DNA of 64,000 nt from assembly GCA_026418275.1 (NCBI GenBank), contig JAOABQ010000099.1, positions 143,757 through 207,756 of the forward strand, given 5' to 3'. Shown one piece after another: positions 7,936-17,368 of this stretch; the first letter of the stretch is position 1, and each line of letters opens with the position of its first letter. The notes under the pieces are model-generated. The model made no database searches, was not told the DNA's origin, and saw only the letters and a list, made by a program, of their open reading frames with translations. This stretch comes from Clostridia bacterium (GTDB lineage: Bacteria > Bacillota > Clostridia > Acetivibrionales > DSM-2933). A program made the translations under genes and the position numbers.

Positions 7936-9108
7936 TTATGCTTTTAATAAAACACGCTGACCGACATTGGCGCCACCACCCGGAAGCTGAATTTGATTGT
8001 CAAAAGTACCAAGACCGTAATAACTGTCCCCGTTAATGGTGTAGTTCTGGTTGCTGATGGTGAAGGACTGGGGAACAATCACAAGGTTTGTGGTATATCC
8101 CCTCATTCCAAGGTCGGCTACCCCTGCCCATACTCTCGCCAGCGGAATCTTCTGATTATAATAGTTCTTTGTAAAGTTAGTACCTTCCGGGATAAGGGTA
8201 TCGCAGGTTATTTCGCATATTTGCCCCAAAGCCTCTGTGTTGAATTGCCTTGTGAATCTTGTTTTGGTAGCATCATTTTGACCAAACATAACCCATGCAT
8301 TCGTATCAGTGACTTCAACAGGGGAGTCCAGCTTTATAACTCCGTAATACCATATGTTTCCGGAAGTATCTGACGGATTTGCATCCTTCGAAATAATCTT
8401 ATAGCCATTCTCTTTATCAGCAATCAGCAAGGTTAAAGTTTCATCATGATTCAAATAAGCATTCGTGATTGTATCCGGCTGATACCTTGTAATTTCACCG
8501 TATACTACCTGACCGCTTGCTGAATTGTTCCTAATACCAATAATCACCGCTCCGTACTTTGTGGTAGAGCCATCATAAACCGTGCATATAACCCAGTCAG
8601 ATTGGCTTCCTGCATGGGTGAAGGTTATCGCTCCGGTGACGTAACGGTAGTTGTTGGCATCAGCATAAGCGGCTTTCAGCCAGTCAGGCACCCATGTTTC
8701 CCTGATGGAATAGGTAGTGGAGGAAGTGGGGGTAGCACTGAAATTTGTATCTACTGTCGCAATTTTTGTGCTTCCGTTATAAGCAATAATATTTCTTACA
8801 TCCCCTGAACCGGGACCTCCTGTTAAAGTAATCTGCAGTCCCACATAGAAATCATTCGTAGATGATGCACCTGTTGCAAGCTTGATTGTATTAGCCGAGC
8901 CTCCGGTTTGTGCAGTACCGTTTACTGCATTCCATGCTTTGTTTGCCAAATCCACATTGGGTGTTTGAGTGTTCTTGGTCATGGTCTCTCCACCCGGCAT
9001 ATTGGTATAAAGCCAGTCCAGAAAATCCTTTCCAAACTCAAGAATCTTGCCTGTGATTGATATTCCAACATCGATATTTACGGTATGGATATATTTTGTA
9101 ATGGCCAT
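7936..9108 (-). CDS. Putative phage tail/receptor-binding structural protein
   Basis: A 390-residue protein rich in Thr, Ser, Asn and Gly with many short beta-strand-like segments and no membrane helix. This composition is typical of tail fibre or tail-tip proteins. It lies directly downstream of a protein with a recognised tail-fibre domain and upstream of the lysis genes. I see no catalytic motif. The start is ATG with GGAGGC upstream. Confidence 0.65.
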   Translation of the reverse strand: MAITKYIHTVNIDVGISITGKILEFGKDFLDWLYTNMPGGETMTKNTQTPNVDLANKAWNAVNGTAQTGGSANTIKLATGASSTNDFYVGLQITLTGGPGSGDVRNIIAYNGSTKIATVDTNFSATPTSSTTYSIRETWVPDWLKAAYADANNYRYVTGAITFTHAGSQSDWVICTVYDGSTTKYGAVIIGIRNNSASGQVVYGEITRYQPDTITNAYLNHDETLTLLIADKENGYKIISKDANPSDTSGNIWYYGVIKLDSPVEVTDTNAWVMFGQNDATKTRFTRQFNTEALGQICEITCDTLIPEGTNFTKNYYNQKIPLARVWAGVADLGMRGYTTNLVIVPQSFTISNQNYTINGDSYYGLGTFDNQIQLPGGGANVGQRVLLKA

Positions 9109-9121
9109 ATTTAAAGCCTCC

Positions 9122-10231
9122 TTATGGTTTTGTTCCCGGATGGTAGGTTACACTGGTCACTTCATCCGGCTCGGGTGTGGTGTTTGAAAGGCTTGTTATC
9201 CTGCCAAGCTCATCCTTCACCCATGTATAATTTGCTATTGAAGCATCCGCAAAAGTGATTATTACTCCATCAATGTAAAAGTCAATTTCAGATGCATAAA
9301 GCAATAATTCAGAGTTTTTTGCAAAATATACTGCTGGGTGACCTTCAAGTTTATTTGAATCCAAAGCCGTATCTGCTGTCAAAGCAAGGTCCGCTGTATC
9401 AGAATGTCCTGCGTTATCCGCCACTAAAGCATGTTCCGCACTCTCAACCACACCATCCTCATCAGGGTCATAAACTGATTTTGTCATATCTCCTGAGCCT
9501 GCTCCACCGCCCTGATCTATGTTCTCAAACACAATAACCGATGTGCCGATTGTTATCTGTCCTGTGGTTGTAAGGTGGAATAACTTCTTCTTATTGACGA
9601 TACCTTCCGATATATAAACAAAAACCCCAACTGTAAAGTCGGAGTTCTCGTTAAAGTCTGGCGCCCTTGTCCATAGACCTGTTGCCACAATATACACACC
9701 ATTTTCCTTCTGATCTGTTTGGTTTTTAACTAAAACTCTGTCCCCGGATGAAAGGCTCACTCCGTCAATTATCTGTGTGTCTGCGAGAGTGATTGTTGCC
9801 AAAGTGGCACATCGGCAGGCAAGGTGAAGATGCTCTGTTGTCTTGGTTATGTGAGTATTTGCCTCCTCAAGGGTTGTTGCAGGAGCGGTTCTCCAGTTTT
9901 CCTTGCCAGTTACTGCCTTTATCATGGCTGCGATCCATCCAAGTAGAGAGGTCAGCATTCCTGAATTCCCGGTTGGCGTGGACGAATCGTCTATTATCCT
10001 TTCTCCAACCATGCTGTCCGACACGGCCACTGGGTCAGAACCGCCATCTTCATGCTCCTCATGATGAAGCTGTGGATGGTGGGCATCGGGATTGGAGGAA
10101 TGGGTTACAAGGTCGGTGTAATCCCCATCATCTTCTTCCTCAGAAAGCACAGGTTGTGCCACTGTGCTTTTCTGATCCCTTCCACCTAAAATCTTATATA
10201 TTTCTCCTGCCGCGCTTCTGTGTCCCGGCAT
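9122..10231 (-). CDS. Tail fibre protein
   Basis: About 369 residues. The region about 150-250 matches a well-known tail-fibre domain: it contains DGVSLSSGDRVLVKNQ, ENGVYIV, WTRAPDFNE, GVFVYISEG and a final TIGTSVIVFENI. Before it is a histidine/acidic motif (HHPQLHHEEHEDGGSDP) also common in fibre proteins. The second half is low in recognisable motifs. I place the start at ATG 10231, with GGAGGTG upstream; the in-frame GTG at 10240 overlaps that ribosome site. It probably contacts the host surface. Confidence 0.8.
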   Translation of the reverse strand: MPGHRSAAGEIYKILGGRDQKSTVAQPVLSEEEDDGDYTDLVTHSSNPDAHHPQLHHEEHEDGGSDPVAVSDSMVGERIIDDSSTPTGNSGMLTSLLGWIAAMIKAVTGKENWRTAPATTLEEANTHITKTTEHLHLACRCATLATITLADTQIIDGVSLSSGDRVLVKNQTDQKENGVYIVATGLWTRAPDFNENSDFTVGVFVYISEGIVNKKKLFHLTTTGQITIGTSVIVFENIDQGGGAGSGDMTKSVYDPDEDGVVESAEHALVADNAGHSDTADLALTADTALDSNKLEGHPAVYFAKNSELLLYASEIDFYIDGVIITFADASIANYTWVKDELGRITSLSNTTPEPDEVTSVTYHPGTKP

Positions 10232-10244
10232 TTTGTTCACCTCC

Positions 10245-12707
10245 TCACTCTGTTGTCAATGGTGTATAGCCTACATGGAAAGCCTTGATTGCCATGATGA
10301 AGCCATCGGGCGACAACTCAAAGCTGATGCTCAACACCTTGTAAACCTCTGAAACAGTGGTGCTTGACTCCACAATCATGATGTTGTCACCAACCTGAAG
10401 CCACGGGTTGCCCACTGCATCAAACTCGGCACTGGTGTATCTTCTAAGCATGTCCTGTTTCAGCCTTGCAGCGCATTCGGTGCATTCCTCCTGTGTTTCA
10501 AGACTCTGATTGTCTGCAAACAACACCTTGTCCTTTGGCACCCTGCTTGTGTCCCACAAGGTTGAGGGTGTTGATGTAGAACCCTGTTTCTTTTTGCCTG
10601 CCACTCGGATACTTCCGTAGATATTTCTTCTGCTTGAGCCAAATTTCAAACTGAAAATGTCCTCGCCCTCACGGAAGCACCAGCCCGCATAGACATAGCT
10701 GACCTTGACTATGCTGTTATTTGTGATGGCGCCACTGGAAATCCTTCTGATTTTGCCGTTTTCAAGGTCTATGGAATAGTCTGTGTCCCTTTTGTAGGTT
10801 ATACTTCCGCTCTCGTTTTTCACAACATCTGAGCTGGACACCAGATGGTTATGCTCAAGATTTGCATAGCTTGTACCTGAAAGATAAACCTCCTCATTTG
10901 TGATTGAAGGCTCTCTATCAGTAGGAAAGTAGAACCTTGCCTTGCCGTCCTCATCCATAAAGAACTCAAAACCCGAAACAGTACATAGTTCATTAATCGC
11001 ATCCATATAAGTGGTCTTTTCAAACTTGGGTGCAAGCTTTATATTTGTTTTCTCGATGATGACATCTCCCGATGCAAAACCCGCCCTTATACAAAGGTCT
11101 TTCACGATATCTGAAATATCCGGTTTTGAAGTTCCTCCAGGAGTAATCCAGTACTTTTTCACGCCAGCTGGAAGTGGATATTTGATGTAATATTTTGTTT
11201 TTCCACCTTCCACAAGTGCGATATTTTTATCAATCAATCTGCAAGCCATATCCCTGCAATCTGCACTAATGGAGTAATCCCTCGGCTGTGCAGACATCTC
11301 CATATCGTCAATCTCACCGGTGAACACTGTTGCAACATTATCTCCATATCCCATTTTTGCTACAACCTTTCGGCTCGGGATAATCACACAATGCCACTCA
11401 TTGATTTCCTGTTCAAACTCATTACCACTCCTGTAAGGATTGAAATATCCTACATCTGTGGGGTCGGCAGGATTGACATTTGGAAGTGAGAAGATCATTC
11501 TCTGACTATCCGCCGCTTCCTCCCTCTGAATAGATATCCTGTCCACTTGTAGCTTTGCGGCCCCCTCTGAAAGTTCAAACTCCAGTAGCCTCGGTGTTGC
11601 TCCTACCGAAGCCTGTCCGATACCATAGAGTTTTCCTGTAGCAGAAAATACAAAAAGGTGCTTAACCGCAATACTATATTGCTGTGCAATGTTTAGCTCC
11701 ACAAGCCTTGAACCATTGTAATAAGTAAGGACTACCCCGTTTCCGCCAATTTGCGGAGAAATATAAATGGTTCCATTTCTTGCAGCGGTATCCCAAACTA
11801 ATGGAGTATAGCTGCTTTGTGTGACCGACACTTTATCAAAGAAACCGTACTCGTTCATTCTATAAATATCTCCGGTATCACCATCAATTACATGAAGCAT
11901 TTCATCAATCCATGCGAAAGTTGAATCACCACCCCTGTTATCCCAGAAAACCTCATAACCCCAATCTACCCATTCCCAACCCGAGCCTCCATTGGTGTCA
12001 AATTTGAGTATGTTCACAAGGGAGCCTGCATCCTGTGGATCTTCTCTTCCGAATGCATAAAGGCAGCCATCGGCCTCGTTGTACCAAAGTCTGCCGGGGT
12101 AAGTTTGATTTCCTGTGGTATCACATACCTTTGTCCAAGCCCCTCCCAAACTGCTATAAAGACAACCGCCCCATTCCGCTCCAAAATGATAAATGTTCGA
12201 TAATGCCCAAAAGGCTCCGTTTCCATAAACCATTTCTACTAATGGCAATGCACCTGCACCACCGCTACCATCAGGATAGGTTGGAGTCTCACAGATTTCA
12301 ACCCAGCTATTTCCGCTCATTTTATAGAACTTATTATCATGGCTGCTAAGACCGTTACTCCGAAGCATATAAATATCAGTGCCGTCACTAGCAATCCATA
12401 AGTCATCAGTCACAAGTGCCGGATCGGCACCCACAATCTGCGTCAGAGACACACCACCATTCCATTCCCAGAGTCCTCCGTTTTTAGGAAAGGTATCATT
12501 GTTGGTTGCGGCTATATAAAGCCTTCCATTATGCTCAATGATATCCCTAAACCAACGGTAGTCAGAGCTGCCTTCACCCACAGAATCCACACTCTGCACG
12601 ACAGACATCTTTATTTCAGGGAACTCAATCCAGCCTGTAGGGGAATCATCTCCAAGCATGGAGCGTGATTTCAAAAGCTGTCTTGCATTTTCAGGAATTA
12701 TTCTCAC
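10245..12707 (-). CDS. Tail hub/baseplate protein with N-terminal propeller-like region
   Basis: 820 residues. The first half (about 40-390) consists of repeated short blade-like segments (GRLYIAATNND, GTDIYMLRSN, GAFWALSNIY, GCLYAFGR, KLYGIGQ), suggesting a kelch-like beta-propeller. The second half (about 415-820) resembles siphophage tail hub proteins: VFTGEIDDMEM, a domain for binding the tail tip, then YASAEFDAVGNPWLQVGD-like hub sequence near the C-terminus. It is encoded after the tape measure and the two related tail proteins, as expected for a baseplate hub. It starts with GTG after GGAGGTG. Confidence 0.75.
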   Translation of the reverse strand: MRIIPENARQLLKSRSMLGDDSPTGWIEFPEIKMSVVQSVDSVGEGSSDYRWFRDIIEHNGRLYIAATNNDTFPKNGGLWEWNGGVSLTQIVGADPALVTDDLWIASDGTDIYMLRSNGLSSHDNKFYKMSGNSWVEICETPTYPDGSGGAGALPLVEMVYGNGAFWALSNIYHFGAEWGGCLYSSLGGAWTKVCDTTGNQTYPGRLWYNEADGCLYAFGREDPQDAGSLVNILKFDTNGGSGWEWVDWGYEVFWDNRGGDSTFAWIDEMLHVIDGDTGDIYRMNEYGFFDKVSVTQSSYTPLVWDTAARNGTIYISPQIGGNGVVLTYYNGSRLVELNIAQQYSIAVKHLFVFSATGKLYGIGQASVGATPRLLEFELSEGAAKLQVDRISIQREEAADSQRMIFSLPNVNPADPTDVGYFNPYRSGNEFEQEINEWHCVIIPSRKVVAKMGYGDNVATVFTGEIDDMEMSAQPRDYSISADCRDMACRLIDKNIALVEGGKTKYYIKYPLPAGVKKYWITPGGTSKPDISDIVKDLCIRAGFASGDVIIEKTNIKLAPKFEKTTYMDAINELCTVSGFEFFMDEDGKARFYFPTDREPSITNEEVYLSGTSYANLEHNHLVSSSDVVKNESGSITYKRDTDYSIDLENGKIRRISSGAITNNSIVKVSYVYAGWCFREGEDIFSLKFGSSRRNIYGSIRVAGKKKQGSTSTPSTLWDTSRVPKDKVLFADNQSLETQEECTECAARLKQDMLRRYTSAEFDAVGNPWLQVGDNIMIVESSTTVSEVYKVLSISFELSPDGFIMAIKAFHVGYTPLTTE

Positions 12708-12710
12708 GCT

Positions 12711-14141
12711 TCACACCTCCAAAAAAGTTATTTCATAATACACGGCTTGTGTGCCTTTTTGTCGCATAGCTGATAATTCTTCTATGATTGCTGGATTAAT
12801 AACTGTTCCGTCATGAAACTCTGCCTTTTTCTTGGCAAAGGTTTCATAGTCATTTTCTATCTGGTCAAAATCCTCCTTGGTTGCCCAGCCTCCGACACTT
12901 CGCCTTTCTCTTGCCCGTCCTGTAGAAATCAGCCTGCTTTGTGGAGCAATGATTCTAATGTAAGTTATCAGACTCTTTTCCGTAGCAAGCTGTCCGATTT
13001 CCTTTCTGTTATATTGAGTAAGATTCAGTCTCAGAGTACCCCATTTGTCGAAATATGTCGCAGGAGTTCCTCCGGCAAACCATCCGCAGATGTGGGTGTA
13101 GTCATAGTTCATCGCCATGACTCCGCAGGCTGTGGCATCCGCCCATACAACCGAGTAAGCCCATCCGCTCAGGGTATCATCACGAGTGATGTTGACAGGT
13201 TGACTCCAACTACCGCTTTCATTGGAGCAAAAGAAAAGCTGTTGGTTGTTGTAACCATCAGTAGGTGATTGCCCCCACGAAAGATAAATCTGGTCATCCT
13301 CTGAAATATGAATATTGGGGTGTATGTTATTGGGCATACTGCTGATCTGCTGTCCAGTCCAAGTAGTATCTTTTGAATACAAAGAAACCTCAGTACCTCT
13401 TGCCAAAACAACATAGGGTTTTCCTGCACTGTCAACACCAATATCAGAGCCGTTGGCATCATAACCGTCAAACACCTTTTCCCATGGAGACCATGCTCCG
13501 GCTTTGCCTTTGGAGTAATAAATAAAATAGTCGGTCATGCTTACCATATTGATGTGGATATTGTCGTTTTTATCAATTGCAGCACTATCTAGATAATACC
13601 TTGTAACGGTTGGCTGTATTACTTCGTAAGCACTCCAGTTACCCGATACCTTGTTTGAGTAATATACCTTTCCAGTCGAACCGCCTGTGGCAAATACCAC
13701 ATGAGGTATTTCAGCACTGTCTATCAAGACAATAATATCTGCGTCAACATATCCGCCACCTGGTAAGGAAGGCAGTGTCTCCACAAATCCCCAAGCATCA
13801 TTTTCATAAACGCAGTATTTTATTGTGTTGTTTGTATTGTCACTGGCACAAAGATGAATTCTGCCCGATGCATCCGTTGCCATATTCGGATAGGCAAAGC
13901 TGATTCCACCATTTGGAGTGAAAGGAAAGCCTGTGTCCTCCCAGTTGACTCCATCCGTACTTTTCATTACAACCGTTTGATAACTGTAATTCTCATCCCC
14001 ATAGCGGTCAAAGCAGGCAAACCAGTGGGTTGAATTCCTCACCAACTTCCTGTGACCATACCATGTCGCATTGGCAAGGGAGTAGGGAGTATCCGTCCAT
14101 ATATTCCTTTTTTCTTCAGTTCCGTTCAATATCAAAATCAT
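12711..14141 (-). CDS. Tail protein: sialidase-like propeller fused to a distal-tail domain
   Basis: About 476 residues. The N-terminal part (to about 355) has repeated blade motifs, including an Asp-box (STDGVNW) and recurring 'GxIHLxxS/DxxDxIYLSW' strands, so a BNR/sialidase-type propeller is likely; I see no full set of sialidase catalytic residues. The last about 110 residues are clearly related to the protein encoded next upstream (14145-14495): both have WGxLxLNxTxY, a later IAP/LAPxxSR and TGRxRxRRxVxGWA. The propeller therefore appears to have been inserted into a duplicated tail protein. It probably binds surface sugars. Confidence 0.75.
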   Translation of the reverse strand: MILILNGTEEKRNIWTDTPYSLANATWYGHRKLVRNSTHWFACFDRYGDENYSYQTVVMKSTDGVNWEDTGFPFTPNGGISFAYPNMATDASGRIHLCASDNTNNTIKYCVYENDAWGFVETLPSLPGGGYVDADIIVLIDSAEIPHVVFATGGSTGKVYYSNKVSGNWSAYEVIQPTVTRYYLDSAAIDKNDNIHINMVSMTDYFIYYSKGKAGAWSPWEKVFDGYDANGSDIGVDSAGKPYVVLARGTEVSLYSKDTTWTGQQISSMPNNIHPNIHISEDDQIYLSWGQSPTDGYNNQQLFFCSNESGSWSQPVNITRDDTLSGWAYSVVWADATACGVMAMNYDYTHICGWFAGGTPATYFDKWGTLRLNLTQYNRKEIGQLATEKSLITYIRIIAPQSRLISTGRARERRSVGGWATKEDFDQIENDYETFAKKKAEFHDGTVINPAIIEELSAMRQKGTQAVYYEITFLEV

Positions 14142-14144
14142 CAC

Positions 14145-14495
14145 CTAACTTTCAATGAAAACCGCTGAATACCAAACCTTCTCATTGTCCGGCTCTTCTT
14201 TGCCTTCAAGCTTCCACAGCCTTGCGACAAAATTAAAGCCATCCTCAAAGGAGACTGACTTGGCTGTTGCATTTAAGAAATCGAAAAGAAGGACTGCATA
14301 ATCCGCTCGGCTTGCCCAACCTTCGACCTCACGGGTTTTTCGCTTTCGTCCTGTTCCCATCAACACTGTATTTGGATTTCCTGCCTGTCGTGAGTTATAG
14401 GGAGCAAGCAGTTCTTTCTCTACAAGATAGGTCTGCGCTCCGGGTCTTTTGTATGCTGTTATGTTAAGGGACAATCCGCCCCATGTATCTGCCAT
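14145..14495 (-). CDS. Small distal-tail protein
   Basis: A 116-residue protein, directly downstream of the tape measure gene, in the place of a distal tail (Dit-like) protein. It shares WGGLSLNITAY, LLAPYNSRQ and TGRKRKTREVEGWAS with the C-terminus of the next protein, which marks a tandem duplication. I chose ATG 14495, with AGAGGTG upstream; the longer frame to 14576 overlaps the tape measure gene. Confidence 0.7.
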   Translation of the reverse strand: MADTWGGLSLNITAYKRPGAQTYLVEKELLAPYNSRQAGNPNTVLMGTGRKRKTREVEGWASRADYAVLLFDFLNATAKSVSFEDGFNFVARLWKLEGKEEPDNEKVWYSAVFIES

Positions 14496-14505
14496 GAAAT
14501 CACCT

Positions 14506-17334
14506 CTATCTGAATGCCTTGTGGGCGCTCGGATTTTTACCGTATCTGTCCTTGTTAGCGGAAAGGTCTGCGGCAATCAAATCCACCACTCCCATCAGCT
14601 CACCCTTGTCATTGACACCCTTTATAGTGATTGTTCCGGTATGGTCAATTATAAGGTTTTCGTTCATTCCAGTTCCCGCCGCTTCAAGTGCAGGCTTTCT
14701 GAACTGGGGATTCAAAACCGCCTGAAGGTTTGCCTCCATAGCAGGAATTCCTGCCTTGATGCCGTCCTTCAGCATATTGATGAGATTAGGTGCCCAAGTA
14801 TCCGCATTGGAGCCAGGACCCTCTTTTGTCGGTGATCCAAAGCCAAGAAAGGATTTGATTTTATCAGCAACACCACAAACCGCATCCTTTACTCCACCTG
14901 CCATGGATTTAATTCCATCCACCAGATTGCCCATCATGTTCTTTCCCCAGTTCCAAGCACTGCCTACAACATCACCGACAACCGAGCCAATCTTTCCAAA
15001 CGCTCCCGAAACTGCTCCGACAAGGTTTCCTACGAAATTTGTGACCCCTGAAACCATATTTGAGAAACAGGAGAGAACCCCATTTACAAGGTCGGGAACG
15101 ATTGAACCTCCGACCAAGGCATACCACAGACCCTTGAAGAACGAGATAATTCCTTCAACAAAACCCTTCACCAGATTAACAATGGTCATGAACAGGTTTG
15201 ACAGCAAACTCCATGCCGACTTGGCGGCTTCCACAAGGAAGTTCCAAGCACCTGCCCAGTCACCATTGATAATGGCTATTACAAATCCGATAAGGTTCAC
15301 AATAAAATTCACCGCAGCCAATACCGCCTGAATGAAGGGTCCCAGTGCCTGAATAATTCCATTTAGCACTCCGACAGCAATTCCCATTAACACAGCAATT
15401 GCCGCTCCTATTGCGATAAATACGGGCTGCAATAATGTCCAAAGCTGCTGAATCACTCCCCACAAGGAGAAAATCAAGGTTTTTATTTGCTCCCATATCG
15501 GTGTGAGGTAGCTTGCAAACTGGGCAAAGGATGCAAATAGCTGTGCCAGTATTGGTTGAACAAAGGCAAGAATTCCATTGAAAATGCTGACCGCAGTATC
15601 GAATATCTGCTGACCGTATGTGTTCCAGAAATTCCAGATGCCTGTCACCACATCACTGACAATAGTAAAAATGGTCTGCATCACCGGCTGTATAACCGAG
15701 ATGAGACCATTGAAAACTGTACTGACCACTGCTCCAATTCTATAAAATGCGGTTTCCCAACCACTCGCTGTGCTGCTTAAGTCACCGCCTTTGAAACCGT
15801 TAATAAACATATTGAAGGCTTTTACTGCATTTGCTGCAAAACTCTTTAAAAAGCTGAGAACATTGCCAAACACCTCTGTAAATTTTGCCTTGATGCCCGG
15901 CAACACTTCTTCAATCTTGCCTTGGATAAAATCAAGCACATCCTTGAAGGTTGCCTGTATGTCGCCCCATATTGATAAAACTGAATTTCTAAAATCCTCA
16001 TTGGTGTTCATCAGCCAGATGAATCCTGCCACCAAGACTGCAATCGCCACCACAATCAAACCGATGGGGGATGCAATAAAAGAAATTGCTCCTGCAAGCA
16101 CTGACAGCCCCGAGGATAATCCACCCAAAATCATGAGCAAGGGTCCAACCGTTGCAACCGCAGCTAAAATTATAGTGACCCATTTACGGATTTCAGGATT
16201 CAGTTCCATATATTTGTTCACAAGAATGGTTGCCTTATCAGCAAGCTGCTTTAATATAGGAAGAAAAGCCTTGCTTGAAACAATCTGTAATGTTTCAATA
16301 GATCCTTTTAGCTGTTCCAGCGAACCCTTAAGATTATTCATCCTTTCAGCCGCCACATCAGCAGCGGAAACCTTCATCATTTCGGACTCCATTTTCTTGA
16401 TACCGTCCGAGCCTTCCTTGTATAGGATGTTGGCGGCACGAATAGCATCCGAACCAAATAAGGTCTCCATTGCCTGAAGTCTTTGTGCATCGGTGAGTCC
16501 TTTTAAGCTACTCCTCAGAAGTCCTGCAATATCAGCCATGCTCTTCAGCTTGCCTTGTGCATTGAAAAAGGCACTTGTTCCTTGCTCTGTGGTTAGTCCC
16601 AGTTCTTTAAACAGCTTTGCCTGTTTGTCGGTGGAGGGTTGGAGGTTCATGAGCATGGTCTTTAGTGAAGTACCCGCATCAGAACCCTTCAAGCCGTTGT
16701 TGGCAAATGCCGCCAAGGCAGTGCTAGTATCCTTGAAAGATAAACCAACAGAACTCGCCACAGCGGAACAGGCTGAGAGACTGAACTTCATTTCAGACAC
16801 ACTTGTTGCAGAGGCATTGGCTGCTCCTGCAAGGATGTCCGCCGCTTGTGAAACATTAAGTCCATCGGCTCTGAAGGAATTCAAAACGGTGGAGGCAATT
16901 TCAGCAGCATCAGCAAGTTCAAGTTCACCAGCCGCCGCCAAAGATAATGCGCCTTTAAGTCCACCGCCCATGATATCTTTTACACTGACACCAGCCTTTA
17001 TAAGTTCCTCAATGCCAGATGCCGCTTCCTTGGCTGAATACTTGGTTTCAGCACCCATCTTAAGTGCCAGATCCTCAAGCTGTTTCATTTCCTCGCCTGT
17101 GGCACCAGATACAGCCTTTACGCTACTCATCCCGGCTTCAAAATCTGCTCCGGCTTTCAATGAAGCGGCTGCCATTCCTGCAAGGGGAAGTGTTAAAGCT
17201 GCAGACATTGTTTTACCTGCACCTGAAAGCTGTTTGCCCACATTTGACATGGTATCCTGTGCTTCCTGCAATCCCTTCTTCAAACTTCCTATATCTGCAG
17301 TAACCTTCACCACCAGATTCCTTATAACCGCCAT
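14506..17334 (-). CDS. Tail tape measure protein
   Basis: 942 residues from ATG 17334, which has a strong AAGGAGGTG site; an in-frame start 51 bases upstream is less likely. The N-terminal about 400 residues match the TP901-type tape measure domain (SGAGKTMSAALTLPLAG, KAVSGATGEEM, ALAAFANNGLKGSDAGTS). The centre has several hydrophobic helices (about 395-450 and many Trp/Ile/Val-rich stretches 530-760). The C-terminus has FGSPTKEGPGSNAD. Using the usual 0.15 nm per residue, a tail of about 140 nm is predicted. It sets tail length and may help DNA pass the membrane. Long plus-strand open frames here are shadows. Confidence 0.95.
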   Translation of the reverse strand: MAVIRNLVVKVTADIGSLKKGLQEAQDTMSNVGKQLSGAGKTMSAALTLPLAGMAAASLKAGADFEAGMSSVKAVSGATGEEMKQLEDLALKMGAETKYSAKEAASGIEELIKAGVSVKDIMGGGLKGALSLAAAGELELADAAEIASTVLNSFRADGLNVSQAADILAGAANASATSVSEMKFSLSACSAVASSVGLSFKDTSTALAAFANNGLKGSDAGTSLKTMLMNLQPSTDKQAKLFKELGLTTEQGTSAFFNAQGKLKSMADIAGLLRSSLKGLTDAQRLQAMETLFGSDAIRAANILYKEGSDGIKKMESEMMKVSAADVAAERMNNLKGSLEQLKGSIETLQIVSSKAFLPILKQLADKATILVNKYMELNPEIRKWVTIILAAVATVGPLLMILGGLSSGLSVLAGAISFIASPIGLIVVAIAVLVAGFIWLMNTNEDFRNSVLSIWGDIQATFKDVLDFIQGKIEEVLPGIKAKFTEVFGNVLSFLKSFAANAVKAFNMFINGFKGGDLSSTASGWETAFYRIGAVVSTVFNGLISVIQPVMQTIFTIVSDVVTGIWNFWNTYGQQIFDTAVSIFNGILAFVQPILAQLFASFAQFASYLTPIWEQIKTLIFSLWGVIQQLWTLLQPVFIAIGAAIAVLMGIAVGVLNGIIQALGPFIQAVLAAVNFIVNLIGFVIAIINGDWAGAWNFLVEAAKSAWSLLSNLFMTIVNLVKGFVEGIISFFKGLWYALVGGSIVPDLVNGVLSCFSNMVSGVTNFVGNLVGAVSGAFGKIGSVVGDVVGSAWNWGKNMMGNLVDGIKSMAGGVKDAVCGVADKIKSFLGFGSPTKEGPGSNADTWAPNLINMLKDGIKAGIPAMEANLQAVLNPQFRKPALEAAGTGMNENLIIDHTGTITIKGVNDKGELMGVVDLIAADLSANKDRYGKNPSAHKAFR

Positions 17335-17368
17335 CCGTCCACCTCCTTCCAAGCAGCAAAAAAGGACT

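Noticed and set aside
15770..16477. 235-codon plus-strand open frame
   Set aside because: Shadow of the tape measure gene with Ser/Pro/Thr-rich content and no recognisable family.
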